Shown piece after piece: positions 10,478 to 21,613 of a stretch of DNA of 64,000 nucleotides (positions are counted from its first letter, which is position 1; each line of letters begins with the position of its first letter). The stretch covers positions 744,001 through 808,000 of the forward strand of contig JAWHQI010000049.1 in the NCBI GenBank assembly GCA_033032865.1, written 5' to 3'. The notes under the pieces were generated by a model. It was not told where the DNA came from, made no database searches, and saw only the letters and a program-made list of their open reading frames with translations. A program made the translations under genes and the position numbers. The DNA comes from Dactylorhiza incarnata (lineage: Eukaryota > Streptophyta > Magnoliopsida > Asparagales > Orchidaceae).

Positions 10478-11178
10478 TGAAAGTGCACAGTTAACCTCAA
10501 TAGAATTCTCTAGAGGGGGGTGAATAGAGATTAAAAAATATTTTGTGCAAAGTTAATAAATATATATATGTGTAATATTCTCAGATTTAAGCTTCCCACA
10601 CACCAACAAGAATTAAGCAAGTAAAGAAAGAAAATAGCAAAAAGAAAAACACAGCACAACACAAAGAAATATAGTGGTTCCCCAAACTTTGGGTAGTCCA
10701 CTCTTCTACCCCCTTGGTAGGAATTCACTATCTTGCACTGAGTCTTTTGATAAGGAAACTCTTAGAACCTGCCTGAGTCTTTGGATAAGGAGACTCTTAG
10801 AACCACTACAACTGAATCTTTTGAAGAGGGATTCTTAAAACTCTTTTACACAATTTGAAAATGGAATAAGAATAAGAAGGAGAAGTAGAAGAAAAAACAA
10901 TTGAAGTAAGAAGGAATCTTCTTCCTAGCAAGAAGATTAGAAGCACAAGTATAGTGAATGAAATCTCTCTTCTATAGTGAGAAGGAGATTGAAAGCCCTT
11001 TTCTCTTTCAGTGAGAGCTTTCAGCTGTATGGCTTCAGAAGAAGGAGAAGAAGAAGGCTTTTTCTTTGCTGCAGCACTCTTTCACTTTTCTCAGCTTTCT
11101 CACTTTTCACTTGGGAGCTTTTCCTCTTTTTCAAATGGATGGAGTGGATCACTTCTTTTTCTTTGCCTACCTCCTTGT

Positions 11179-11187
11179 GTATTTATA
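11179..11187 (-). promoter_or_regulatory. TATA-like box of element C LTR
   Basis: Minus-strand TATAAATAC is placed between the CGTCGA palindrome cluster (upstream) and the hairpin units (downstream). A similar box lies in the right LTR near 17372-17380. Confidence 0.6.
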
Positions 11188-11459
11188 ACTCTGTTTATTC
11201 AAAAATATTGCTATAGGAGAATAATCAATTAGCAGTCAGAGAAATAGTAAGAGAGAAAAGTTTCCATAATCATTATATCTGTAGAAGGAAAGAGATCATT
11301 CTATTTTCAAATAATGTCCATAATAATTTTAATCAAATTAGCCAAGAATCATTTAGAAGGAAATACTGATTCAGAACGGCTAGAAAAGAATAATATAATT
11401 CCATAAAATTCAGATCTACAGAAAGAAGGAAGTGATCTGGCGTGTTTTTGAATCTATCA

Positions 11460-11700
11460 CAGAAATCGACGTGCGTCGATTACTATTCGACGTAAGCGTC
11501 GATTTTAGCCTGGCTAGACGTTGAGAAGAAAATATGGAATGAGCGTCGACTGAGGTGCGTTGACTTTACTGGGTGCGTCGACTAGAAATCAGAGTTACGT
11601 TGACTTTGTTTACGTCGAATTCTGTTTAGAGTTACTTTGACTCAATATGAGGGATACATCGACTACACTTTCGACGTTGCGTCGATTACCATTTGACACA
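11460..11700 (-). promoter_or_regulatory. CGTCGA palindrome cluster in element C U3
   Basis: Within about 240 bases there are repeated half-sites GCGTCGA and TCGACGT, many arranged as inverted pairs with 5-12 bases between. The right LTR has the same cluster at 17655-17900 with more intact CpG sites. Confidence 0.7.
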
Positions 11701-11782
11701 TATTTTACTTCAACTAATTTTTCACTTTGAGAACTTATTTTCTGCCAATTTTTAGGGGTTAAGATAAATCATTTCCCCAATA

Positions 11783-11800
11783 ATCTCCCCCTATTTGTCT
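11783..11800 (-). other. Polypurine tract of element C
   Basis: The minus strand reads AATAGGGGGAGAT directly before the 3' LTR. Confidence 0.75.
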
Positions 11801-11982
11801 TAACCCTATTCAGAGAGAAATTTTATCAGCTTTTAATCAACAAATCAAAGCATATTTATAGAAAAGAGATATATTAGATAACCAGAAGATAATGGAAAGA
11901 GAAATCATATAACAGGCTTTTTGTATAGATCAATTAGTACTTAAGCATTAAAAGTAGAGTATATCAAAAATTGTTCAACATA

Positions 11983-13857
11983 TCATTCAGGAGGAGTAAG
12001 AGGAGTTTTTCTCATCCTAGAGAATACTAAAGGGAGATCAGGTCTTTTTATAGAGGAGAGTTGCTCCTTCTCAGTAGCAAAATGTTCGGTCATCTCCCCC
12101 TGAGTTAAAGCAGTCTGCTCCCCCTGAGATGGAACTTCCTTTACACCTTCCTTTACACTTTCTTTTTCTGCTTCTTCAGCTTCTTTCCCAGCTCCAGCTT
12201 CAGCTATGACAACATCTGGTTCCCCCTGAGCTTCAGCTTCTTTTTCTTTCTCACTTTCAGCCACACCTTCAGCCTCAGCTTCCTTTTCAACTTCTTTTTC
12301 TATTCTACTTGCCTCCCCTTGAAAGAGAACTACTTGTTGTGCAACTTCTCTTGCTATAGTGAGCACATCTGTTATCTATTCTGCAGTATGTAGCTCAGGT
12401 ACTTTTTCATTCCCAATAGTTTTAAGCAGAGCAAGACAATCAGATTTTGATGTTGGACAGGATTTGTGTGAGTGAGATTTGAGACTGGAGAGTTGCTCTT
12501 CATCTAACTTCTCCCCCTTCTTGACCTTCTTAGCTAAGGAGGTTAACAAAGACTTAGTGACCATAGAGGAAGAGATAGATGACTTCAAGCTTTGCACAGA
12601 GGCATTGACCCCATCTATTTGGGTTTAAATGTGCATGATGGGGGAGTGAAGTTGGGAGCAGTGCCCATCAAGCATGTCCTAAAATTTATGGGTTGCTTGT
12701 TGAATGCAATAGAGAAGGTGTGCTTGTGTGGATGAGTATGGTTCAGGTTGTGTTGGTGGAGGAGATAATGGTGGAGGACATGATGGTGGAGGAGATGAAG
12801 GTGGAGAGATGACTGTGTTACTGAGATTAATGGTTGTGGTAAGAAGATGAGGTGTGTTTGATGTAAGTAGAGAGGATGTGATAGTAGGAGGAGGAAGAGG
12901 TGGTGATTGAATTGGTGTATGTGAAGATGTAGTTAAGGTAGGAGGTGTGAGGGTAGTGGAAAGTATTGGTGTGGATGATGTTGGTAGAGAAGAGATGTTT
13001 GTATGTGGAGGAGGAGGTGAAGATGGATGCACAAGAGAATTAGGAGGAGAGGGAGTCCTTTCAGGAATGGAACCAGGCTTGGGGATTTGCCTGGTCCATT
13101 TTGAAAAGAGGGCTATGGACATCCTTTTTCCAGGAGGAATGGGAATTCCTTTTGACCTACATAGGTCAGGGAAAGAGTGAAGGAGTACTTGACTCATGAT
13201 CCTCATGTAGGCATTCTCTTTATGAGAATATTTGTAGCCTATCATCTTCAGTAAGCAGTTGCCCAGTCTATCTTCTTTTTCAGCACAAGGGCCCCCATAA
13301 TGTTCAGTTGCTGCTTGGGCACTGCATCATGGGCAGAGATTTTGCATAGTAGTATTTTTCCTACTATGTGTGCCAAGAGCCTATATTCATCAGAGAAGTC
13401 TATTTTCTTCAAGTTGATTGGTCTATCTCTGGAGAATTTCATGGTGATTAATAAGTTTTTGATTTCCTCAGGGGTGAGTTCCACAGGTTCATTACCTGAT
13501 AAGAGAATGATGATGGAGATTCATTTAGTTATTCATAGAAAATATTTTGCTTTCCCTTTGATTTGAACAAGGATAGTGTTGGTGTGTACCTGATGGAAGA
13601 TCAAAGGTGTCCCTAAGATGTTCTGCAGAGATTGAGACAGGTGTTTCATGGATTGTTCCTGTAATCTCTCCTTGTTCAGATATCTGAACATGATTCATCA
13701 ACTCAGTGAGTTCTATTTCCAGGAGTTTGCATCTTGTTGAAATGAGTTTGTTTAGACCGGCCTCAGTGAAAAGAGCTATGATGCTCTTGAAGTTTTCGGC
13801 GGCGGCTTGGAAAGAGTCAAGATCAATATCGAAACCAGAGTTGATCTTGGGAGCCAT
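11983..13857 (-). pseudogene. Element C second ORF, resembling the plant transposon-associated protein family, slightly broken
   Basis: Five open segments (13525-13857, 13248-13484, 12679-13245, 12376-12597, 11983-12366), four of them in the same frame, spell a protein of about 625 residues. The N-terminal half (MAPKINSGFDIDLDSF, VSISAEHLRDTFDLP, DEYRLLAHIVGKILL, KKKIDWATAY) resembles, from memory, the putative plant transposon protein family. Then come a Pro/Ser/Thr-rich stretch, a predicted coiled segment and an acidic Glu/Ala-rich tail with several QGE repeats. There is no signal peptide or membrane helix. It occupies the place where some copia elements carry an env-like ORF. Function is unknown. 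Stops and one frame change suggest recent decay or sequencing error. Confidence 0.65.
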
Positions 13858-13944
13858 TTTGGTCAGTGAGAGAGAGAGGAAGAGATGGCTGGACTGAGAA
13901 GTGAGAAGGATGAGAGATGCAGAGAGCGTGCAGATTTCTAACTG

Positions 13945-14715
13945 AAGAGTTTATTTAAGTCAGGTGAAACGTCGAGACGAGACACAACTCGAGGTTTATT
14001 TGGTACTACAGTAGATGTGACTGGAAATATTTTAGTATTGCCGCTCTTTTTCATGAAGTTGACGTTGTGTCGAGTGGAAGTCGATGTATGCGTCGGTACA
14101 GTCTTAATTGAGATGTTAGGGTTTTCTATCGACGATTCGTCGATTAAGAAATCGACGTGACTTTTATTTTGCCTTGAATATTCTAAGTTTTTCTTGAGAG
14201 ATTATTTCTTCCTAATTCTAAGGTTTTCTAAGTCAGCCTTGGACTAATTTTATAGACAGTTGGATTGATTGTGCCAACATTGTTTGGCAATATGGCCAGT
14301 TTTATTACAGATATAACTCCTGATTGTCTTTAGATTATGGGAGTTTGAGTTTAGAGAAGGATAGAGGTGTTGATTAGGATAAAAGTTTTGATTAGGATAG
14401 AAATTTTGATCAGGATGAATGGGTCCTGAATGGGGGTTAAGATAGAAAATTTTTAAAGGATAGATATGTCATGTATTTAAGTTGCTTTGAGGTTTTATGC
14501 GTCGATATCTATTCGACGTATGTTGAGAGTTGTGTCGATATATATTCGACGCTTTCTATAGATTGCGTTGATCTGGAATCGATGCATGGAAGTAGTTGCG
14601 TCGATTGTAAGTCCACGTAATTTTATTCATGCGTCGATTTGAGGTCGAAGCATCTGAGAGATTGCGTCGAGTATAATTCGACGTACTATCATTCATACGT
14701 CGATTTGAAGTCGAC
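13945..14715 (-). promoter_or_regulatory. Internal copy of the CGTCGA palindrome array upstream of the element C second ORF
   Basis: Between gag and the second ORF lies a non-coding tract with at least twelve CGTCGA/TCGACG-type sites. They include inverted pairs such as GCGTCGA-TATCTAT-TCGACG around 14499-14520. A minus-strand TTAAATAAA, TATA-like, sits near 13950, about 90 bases before the ORF start at 13857. The layout copies the LTR U3. An internal promoter is my inference. Confidence 0.55.
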
Positions 14716-14860
14716 GCAATTGTGTCTTCACAGAGTCTATTTTTCCCTTTTTTTGGTTGGAGCTTTATTTCTTTATGAATTGTTTCTTTTGGCCTAGTTG
14801 CCTTCTCAGAAGGAGTTTGAGAGTCTTCATCTGAATAGTATGATGTTTCATCAAAATGGT

Positions 14861-16556
14861 TTATCTCCTTGAAGGTGAAGTCTTCTTTATATTTTGTGAG
14901 TCATCTTCTAAGTTTGTTGATTTGATGGTAGTAAATTTATCAGGGCTCATCAAAGCAGGTTTGGTAGATGGTATAGAACTGGTTGAAGGATCAGCCCCTA
15001 GCCCCAGATTCTTATGTCTGATTGTTTGTTTTTCAGTGATTTCTTTAAGTGTTTGGCTTCTGACTTTTATAGATTCTTCAAAAGCTTTTGCCTGGGATAC
15101 CTTATTCTTAAGGAGTTGATTTTCTATTTTAGCACTATTTATTTCCTTTTCTGTTTTATAGATTTCACACCTTAGTTCATAATTTTTTGAACATGTATCC
15201 TCTATTTTTCTCATATTAATTTGTTCTTTTAGATCCCTAATTTCTTGTTTAGCTTTTAGTTGATCTAAACAGAATCCTTTAAAACCCTTTTATGAAATCA
15301 TCACATAGAAAATCTATTTCATCAAAAATGCTTACCTCATCCTTATCCTCAGATTCCTCTATGAGAATAAGACTATTTGCTTTTGTTGTTGAATCTTCTT
15401 TATCATCTTCAGAAGCGATGCTTCCTTCTAAACCTGTTTCACTCCATGATTCAGCAACATATTCTTTTTCTGAGCTTCCAAGAGCCATTAAGCATAGGTC
15501 TTCTTACTTAGACTCTTCATTGTCACTTTTAGATAAGGTGCTGTCTTCAGAATCTGTTTCACTCCAAGCTTCTGCAATGAAACCTCTTTCTTTCTTTTTC
15601 TCGTTTCTCTTGAGATCTTTCTTTTTCAGATCTTTCTTTTTCTCAGCATTTTCTGGACATTCTGGAGCAATATGTCCAGTTTTTCTGCTGGAGTAGCAAC
15701 TAATTTCTTTAGTAGGAGTCTTATCATACCTTGGTTTTGACTCTTTCCTTCTATAACCATCTTTCCTGACCCATTTATTGAATATTCTGGCCAGGAGGCT
15801 GAATAATTCTTCTTCAGTAATAGGGGTTTCCTCTTCTGTAGCTTTTAATGCAATGTTTCTATCTTTTGAGGAGGCTGGAGTGTTTTCCCTTCTTTCCTTC
15901 TCTTCTCTGGTTTTCTATAGTTGCTCATAGGATTTGAGTTTTCCTAAGAGGGCATCTGTTGAGATTTCCTTTTGTCCTCTAGTATCTCCTATTGCCCATA
16001 TTCTTGAGTCTCATGAACTTGGGAGACTCATTAATAATTTGTCATTGATCTCTGTGAGAGAGATCTCTCTATCCAAGCTCCTTAATTGATTGATGATCAG
16101 ACTGAATCTGTCATACATCTCAGATATGCTTTCTTCATGCTTCTTTTGAAAGTTCTCATATTGGGAGATCAATAGAGCCTTTCTATCTTTCCTTTCATCA
16201 GCACTTCCTTCTACTATCTTTGTAAGAGCCTCGCAGAATTCTTTGGCTGATTCACAGTCAACAACATTTTGAAAGATTTCATCTGAGAGGGTTGAGACAA
16301 GAATGTTCACAGCTTTTGCATCATTTGTTCCTTCCTTCTTCTCATCAACGGTCCACTCAGCCCTTGGGACAAGTGTTTGAGTCACTTTACCACTTGAGTC
16401 CTTTCTATAAGGCTTGGGAGGAACTGTCAAAATAACATTAAACAATTCTTCATCAATAGAATTCATATAGATCCAAATTCTTATTTTCCAGAGTGCAAAC
16501 TTTTCAAGGTTGCAAATTGGTGGTCTTGTGGAAGCATAATCTTTGATTTGTGCCAA
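14861..16556 (-). pseudogene. Element C gag with coiled-coil extension, broken
   Basis: The start at 16556 gives MAQIKDYASTRPP, followed by a UBN2-type capsid domain (WKIRIWIYMNSIDEELFNVI, then KALLISQYENF and MYDRFSLIINQLRSL). Near 15690 is a zinc-knuckle-like CYSSRKTGHIAPEC, in which the second Cys has become Ser. Acidic Ser/Glu-rich segments (15488-15279) and a coiled-coil-like stretch (15214-14861: KNYELRCEIYKTEKEINSA) follow. Stops near 16011 and 15490 and frame changes separate the pieces. Gag forms the particle. The coiled-coil extension is typical of Sirevirus-like gag. Confidence 0.75.
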
Positions 16557-16640
16557 AAAAACAAAAATTTTAGAAATATATATATATGAGGTAGGATCTT
16601 TTTGATCAAGGAGTTACCCCTTTTTTTCTTGATCAACCTC

Positions 16641-16652
16641 CCTCTGATACCA
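16641..16652 (-). other. Primer-binding site of element C
   Basis: Minus-strand TGGTATCAGAGG, next to the 5' LTR, is close to the tRNA-Met complement. Confidence 0.75.
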
Positions 16653-16654
16653 AT

Positions 16655-17976
16655 TGAAAGTGCACAGTTAACCTCACTAGAGTTCTCTAGAGGGGGGGGG
16701 GGGGGGGGGGGGGTGAATAAAAATTTAAAAATATTTTGTGCAAAGTTAATAAATATATATATGTGTAATATTCTCATATTTAAGCTTCCCACACACCAAC
16801 AAGAATTATGCAAGTAATGAAAGAAAATAGCAAAAAGAAAAACACAGCACAACACAAAGAAATATAGTGGTTCCCCAAACTTTGGGTAGTCCACTCTTCT
16901 ACACCCTTGGTAGGAATTCACTATCTTGCACTGAGTCTTTTGATACGGAGACTCTTAGAACCAGCCTGAATCTTTTGATAAGGAGACTCTTAGAACCACT
17001 ACAACTGAATCTTTTGAAGAGGGATTCTTAAAACTCTTTTGCACAATTTGAAAATGGAATAAGAATAAGAAGAAGAAGTAGAAGAAAAAACAATTGAAGT
17101 AAGAAGGAATCTTCTTCCTAGCAAGAAGATTAGAAGCACAAGTATAGTGAATGAAATCTCTCTTCTATAGTGAGAAGGAGATTGAAAGCCCTTTTCTCTT
17201 TCAGTGAGAGCTTTCAGCTGTATGGCTTCAGAAGGAGAAGAAGAAGAAGGCATTTTCTTTGTTGCAGCACTCTTTCACTTTTCTCAGCTTTCTCACTTTT
17301 CACTTGGGAGCTTTTCCTCTTTTTCAAATGGATGGAGTGGATCACTTCTTTTTCTTTGCCGACCTCCTTGTGTATTTATAGCTCTGTTTATTCAAAAATA
17401 TTGCTATAAGAGAATAATCAATTAGCAGTCAGAGAAATAGTAAGAGAGAAAAGTTTCCATAATCATTATATCTGTAGAAGGAAAGAGATCATTCTATTTT
17501 CAAATAATGTCCATAATAATCTTAATCAAATTAGCCAAGAATCATTTAGAAGGAAAGACTGATTCAGATCGGCTAGAAAAGAATAATATAATTCCATAAA
17601 ATTCAGATCTACAGAAAGAAGGAAAGAGATCTGGCGTGTTTTTGAATCTGTCACAGAAATCGACGTGCGTCAATTACTATTCGACGTAAGCGTCGATTTC
17701 AGCCTGGCTAGACGTTGAGAAGAAAATATGGAAGGAGCGTCGACTGAGGTGCGTCGACTTTACTGGGTGCGTCGACTAGAAATCAGAGTTACGTCGACTT
17801 TGGTTACGTCGAATTCTGTTTAGAGTTACTTTGACTCAATATGAGGGATACGTCGACTACACTTTCGACGTTGCGTCGATTACCATTCGACGCATATTTT
17901 ACTTAAACTAATTTTTCACTCTGAGAACTCATTTTCTACCCATTTCTAGGGGTTAAGATAAATCATTTCCCCAACA
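16655..17976 (-). repeat. Element C 5' LTR (right copy)
   Basis: It matches 10478-11782. The G run near the end is 22 bases (16692-16713), against six in the left copy. The hairpin units are at 16930-17030 and the CGTCGA cluster at 17655-17900. Confidence 0.9.
16692..16713. repeat. Poly-G run
   Basis: Twenty-two consecutive G, against six at the same place in the other LTR. Its true length is doubtful in any assembly. Confidence 0.9.
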
Positions 17977-17981
17977 GTCTC

Positions 17982-18967
17982 CTGGTCAAGAACTTCAAAA
18001 AATTCATTAGAAATCCGGAAAGAAGGAACACCATCCGGAAATTCTTCCAGAAGGATGCTCGATGAAAAGGGTCTTCCGCTTCATCAAAAAAAAGGAAAGT
18101 GAAGATGAAGAAGAAAGCCCATCACCGGAGTGCTTTCACTGCAAGAAGTCCGGGCACATTCAGAGCCAGTGCCCAAAGTATATAAAGGAGCAAAAAGAAA
18201 AATATACAAAGGGAAGGAGAAAAAGAAAGTGTTGAAAGCTGCAATATGGGATGATTCTTCCTCTGAAGAATCAAGCGGATCTGAGTCAAGTAGCGAGGTA
18301 GAAGCAAACTTATGTGTGATGGCAAAATGCAAGAATGATGACACCAGTGTTCTTAGTGACACTGAGGTAACTCCTCCCACCTTCGAAGAACGTAATGATG
18401 AATTTGTTAAAACCAGTGAAGCCTATGATAAAAGTATAGAAGATAATACTATTTTAAATGAATCTCTCATCAAAGAAAATCATAAGCTTACTAAAAAATA
18501 ATTTTTCTTTAGAAAAGAGAATGGTTACATGTCAAGATTGTGAACACTCCTTATGTAATGCAAATAATCTTGAAGTTTCTCTTTCTAAGGCCCTCTCACA
18601 AATCAAAGATCTTACAAGAGAAAAGGGGGACTTAGAGAGAAAACTAAAAACCTCTCTCTTACAAATTGAAAATAACAAAAAGGGCTTTGAAAATAAATGT
18701 GTCATGCTTGCAAAAGAAAATTCATCTCTTAAAAAACAAACTCATGACCTCAATTTTGCCATCAAAAAATTTGGAATTGGTCAAAAATCCCTGGACATGA
18801 TTTTGGGGAACCAATGTTATGGTTCTGGAAAATTTGGGCTCGGATATCAAAGTGATAGCTACCGCCCGGCGCTAGCAACTAACGCCGGTGGTAGCACCTC
18901 ATATAAAAAATCTTCTATTTTTTCAAAAATTCAAACCTCATGTAGTAAGAGCAATGTAGAAATTTAG
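17982..18967 (+). pseudogene. Element A gag, third segment with zinc knuckle and coiled coil
   Basis: The frame resumes after element C with FKKFIRNPERRN-like basic residues, then a CCHC knuckle CFHCKKSGHIQSQC at about 18130-18171. A frame change leads into an acidic Ser/Glu-rich stretch (18220-18500), and another into a long coiled coil (18458-18967: SLSKALSQIKDLTREKGDLE). A stop at 18965 is followed by a second knuckle, CANCHRFGHTSSSC, at about 18997-19040. Knuckle plus coiled-coil gag extension is a Sirevirus-type layout. Codons near 18850-18900 contain the same CG-rich GCTAGC/GCCGG motif as the LTR. Confidence 0.75.
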
Positions 18968-19150
18968 AAAAGGGTCTCAACCCCCATTATTTTGTGTGCA
19001 AACTGTCATAGGTTTGGACACACGTCTAGCTCTTGCAGGAAAATAATACCGGGATCTTTTAAGCAAATTTGGGTGCCAATTTCTTTGGGTGGTACATCTT
19101 GGTTATCCAGATCATTACTCTCATCTTCTTTCTAGATTTGCAGGAAGGCT

Positions 19151-20499
19151 ATGGATACGGAGGACGTGTGGTACTTGGACTCGGGCTGCTCCAAGCACAT
19201 GATGTGCAACAAAGCAAAGTTACTTAGCCTAGAAAATAAGAAGGGAGGGATCGTAACTTTTGGAGATAATGGAAAAGGAAGTATTATGGGAGTCGGTACA
19301 GTGGGTAACAAATCCTTTACTATTTTTAATGTTCTTTATGTAAGAGGTTTAAAACATAACTTAATATCGATTAGTTAATTGTATGATAAAAGATTAGATG
19401 TTTTATTTGAGTCATCTACAAATCTTTGCAAAATATTTAGTCCTAACACAAAAGATGTTTTACTAACTGCACCTAGAACTCACAACGTATATGTAGTTTC
19501 CTTTCATGATCTTTTCAAATCATCTATAAAATTTTTTATAACTAAAAATGATGAGTTAGAACTTAGGCATAGACGGTTAGGTCACACTAGCACAAAGCTC
19601 ATTTTAAAACTAGCCAAAATGGAATTGATTAGAGGATTGCCGAGACTAAATGGAAATTTATCCTCAATATGCTCTCCATATCGAAAAGGAAAATTTACTA
19701 AATCTTCTTTTAAAAGCAAAAACAAAATTTCTACTACAAGACCTTTGCAATTAATTCATAGAATATATACATTTGTTCTAATAGATGATATCTCTAGATA
19801 TTGTTGGACTTTATTTCTCTTTTCAAAATTTGTTGCATTTTGCAAATTTTCAAAACTATATACTCGTATTCAAAATGAACTAGATTTAAAAATAAAATGC
19901 ATTCACTTAGATCATGGAGTAGAATTTGAAAATGAAAATTTTAAATCTTCTTGCGAAATGTTGGGTATTAAGCATGAATTCTCTGCTCCTCGCACACCTC
20001 AACAAAACATTGTTGTAGAAAGAAAGAATATGACAATTCAAGAACTAGCACATACTATGCTAACTGAATATAAATTACCTAAGTTTATTGGGGCCAAAGC
20101 CGTAAGCACATCATGTTATATAATGAATAGAGTCAAGCTTCATACATCTTTAAATCTCACACTGTATGAACTATATTATCAAAAGAAACCTAACGTATCA
20201 TATTTTAAAGTATTTGGTTGTAAATGTTTTATTCTCAATACAAAAGATGCCTTAGTAAAGTTTGATGAAAAATGTGATGAAGGAATATTTCTTGGATACT
20301 CCTCAACTAGTAAAGCCTATAGAATATTTAACAAAAGAATGAGTAAGGTTGAAAAGTCTATTAATGTAAAATTTGATGAATTTATTTCTTGTGTAGAAAA
20401 ACTTCCTACAGGTGCAAATGATGAACCTTTGCCATCTTTGGAGCACGACGAAGGGGAAACTTCCACAGAGGAGGAGGAGGAGGCTAATGAAGATGAATA
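19151..20499 (+). pseudogene. Element A protease and integrase, broken
   Basis: The protease start is VWYLDSGCSKHM (LDSGCS is the copia DSG active site), followed by HNLISIS at the end of the first piece and a stop at 19376. From 19379 the frame continues with the pre-integrase HRRLGHTS and a damaged CxxC. The integrase core follows (FVLIDDISRYCWTLF, HLDHGVEFEN, APRTPQQNIVVERKN), then GIFLGYSSTSKAYRIFNKR. The wording fits SIRE-type copia. The HHCC finger has lost a Cys (CSPYRKG). Element D interrupts at 20500 within an acidic linker (EEEEEANEDEY). Confidence 0.8.
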
Positions 20500-21613
20500 T
20501 GTTAAAAATTTTTGATTTGAATCGTTTAGGAGTAAGCAGGAGTTGCATCAACAGAGTTATAGCCAAACAACCACAATGCCACACAGCAACACAAATCTTT
20601 ATTGAATCACAAAACTTGATTACAGTGCGAGGTATACTTGACGAGACATGATTCATAAGATTCACGAAGGAGAGAAGAACAAAAAATACCAAAAGCAATC
20701 TAGCGGCTTGACAAGCAGAGACCGCACAGACCGCTGAACTCCATAGATCGCCCGGCTTTACCTGAGACCGCGCGAACAGAAAACAGACAGGATGCCTGCA
20801 CTGCAATACGGCCACCTCAGACCGCACGAACTGGAGCTTATTGAATTGAACGAAGAATAGAAGATGTCGCCAGACCGCAACTCAGATCGCCTAACAGCAC
20901 AAGAACAACATAAACCAGTCCGCAGACAAGCCGCTGCCGAACTGTTTATTCAAGCCACTAGGAAATCACCAAGGAAAGAGATCGCAACCTGCTGACCGCA
21001 AACCTGCGAACACAACAAACAGTAAACTCGCTTCCGAGACCGCCCGACCTCAAAGTTGAGACCGCACAAAATAACCCAGGCTCTAGTTCTTACACTTCTC
21101 ATTATTAATGACGGGCCATGCACCCCTATTTATAGGCGACAAGACGGATGTCGTCACCTCCGCAAGAGAGGTACAGTCATAACCCATCAGATCGCCAGCG
21201 GTCTCATAGAGCATACCGCGCGATCACACCACTTGGACAACATTCTGTCCAAGACCGCAGATCAGCAGGCAGCCCGTGCACAAGACACGCGAACACAAGA
21301 CCTCGCACAAGCCGCGCGGACACAAGACACTCCTTCCTTAAATCGCCAAGAGCAAACAAGGAACATCTGTCCGACTCCAGACAAGTCGCCAGATCACCCA
21401 GCATAAGCCGCCCGGTCACAGCGGTTACATAAGAACAGACTGCCCGGTATTCTACAAAGAAGATAGACAAACCAAGCAGAACAACCTAGGAAGAGACCGC
21501 AACAAACAGTAACAGACCGGCCAACCAGCAGACCGCTAGGACCAGACTAGCAAAGCCAGACCGGTAGAGCACTAGCGCAGACCGCGCGGTCTCGGCGTTC
21601 TCTAATATTCAGA
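20500..21613 (-). repeat. Element D 3' LTR (left copy), truncated
   Basis: It starts TGTTAAAAAT. It is homologous to 23543-24694 and ends at AATATTCAGA. About a dozen GACCGC words and many one-base variants lie in it. A minus-strand TATA-like CCTATAAATAGG is at 21125-21136. Confidence 0.85.

Larger units (their letters stand above)
10478..11782 (-). repeat. Element C 3' LTR (left copy)
   Basis: It starts TGAAAGTGCACAG on the + strand and ends CCCCAATA (CCCCAACA in the other copy). It holds three hairpin units (10740-10834), a minus-strand TATA-like box (11179-11187) and, beyond it in U3, a dense cluster of CGTCGA/TCGACG motifs (11460-11700). Confidence 0.9.
10478..17976 (-). mobile_element. 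Element C: copia-type LTR element with gag and a second ORF but no recognisable pol
   Basis: LTRs are 10478-11782 and 16655-17976. Flanking duplications are GTCTT (10473-10477) and GTCTC (17977-17981). In minus orientation the order is 5' LTR, primer site, UBN2-type gag with coiled coil (16556 to 14861), a palindrome-rich non-coding tract (14715 to 13945), a second ORF (13857 to 11983), polypurine tract and 3' LTR. Reverse transcriptase, RNase H, integrase and protease motifs are absent from the 4.87-kb interior. It must therefore be non-autonomous. The LTR copies are similar, so movement was fairly recent and presumably helped by a related element. Confidence 0.85.

Noticed and set aside
11983..13857. 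Host gene captured by element C
   Set aside because: No introns, no known host family; the N-terminal pattern fits transposon-associated proteins, so capture is not supported.
16481..16921. Minus-strand 146-residue open frame across the element C LTR and primer site
   Set aside because: It joins LTR, a G run and the leader; only its end overlaps gag. Not a gene.
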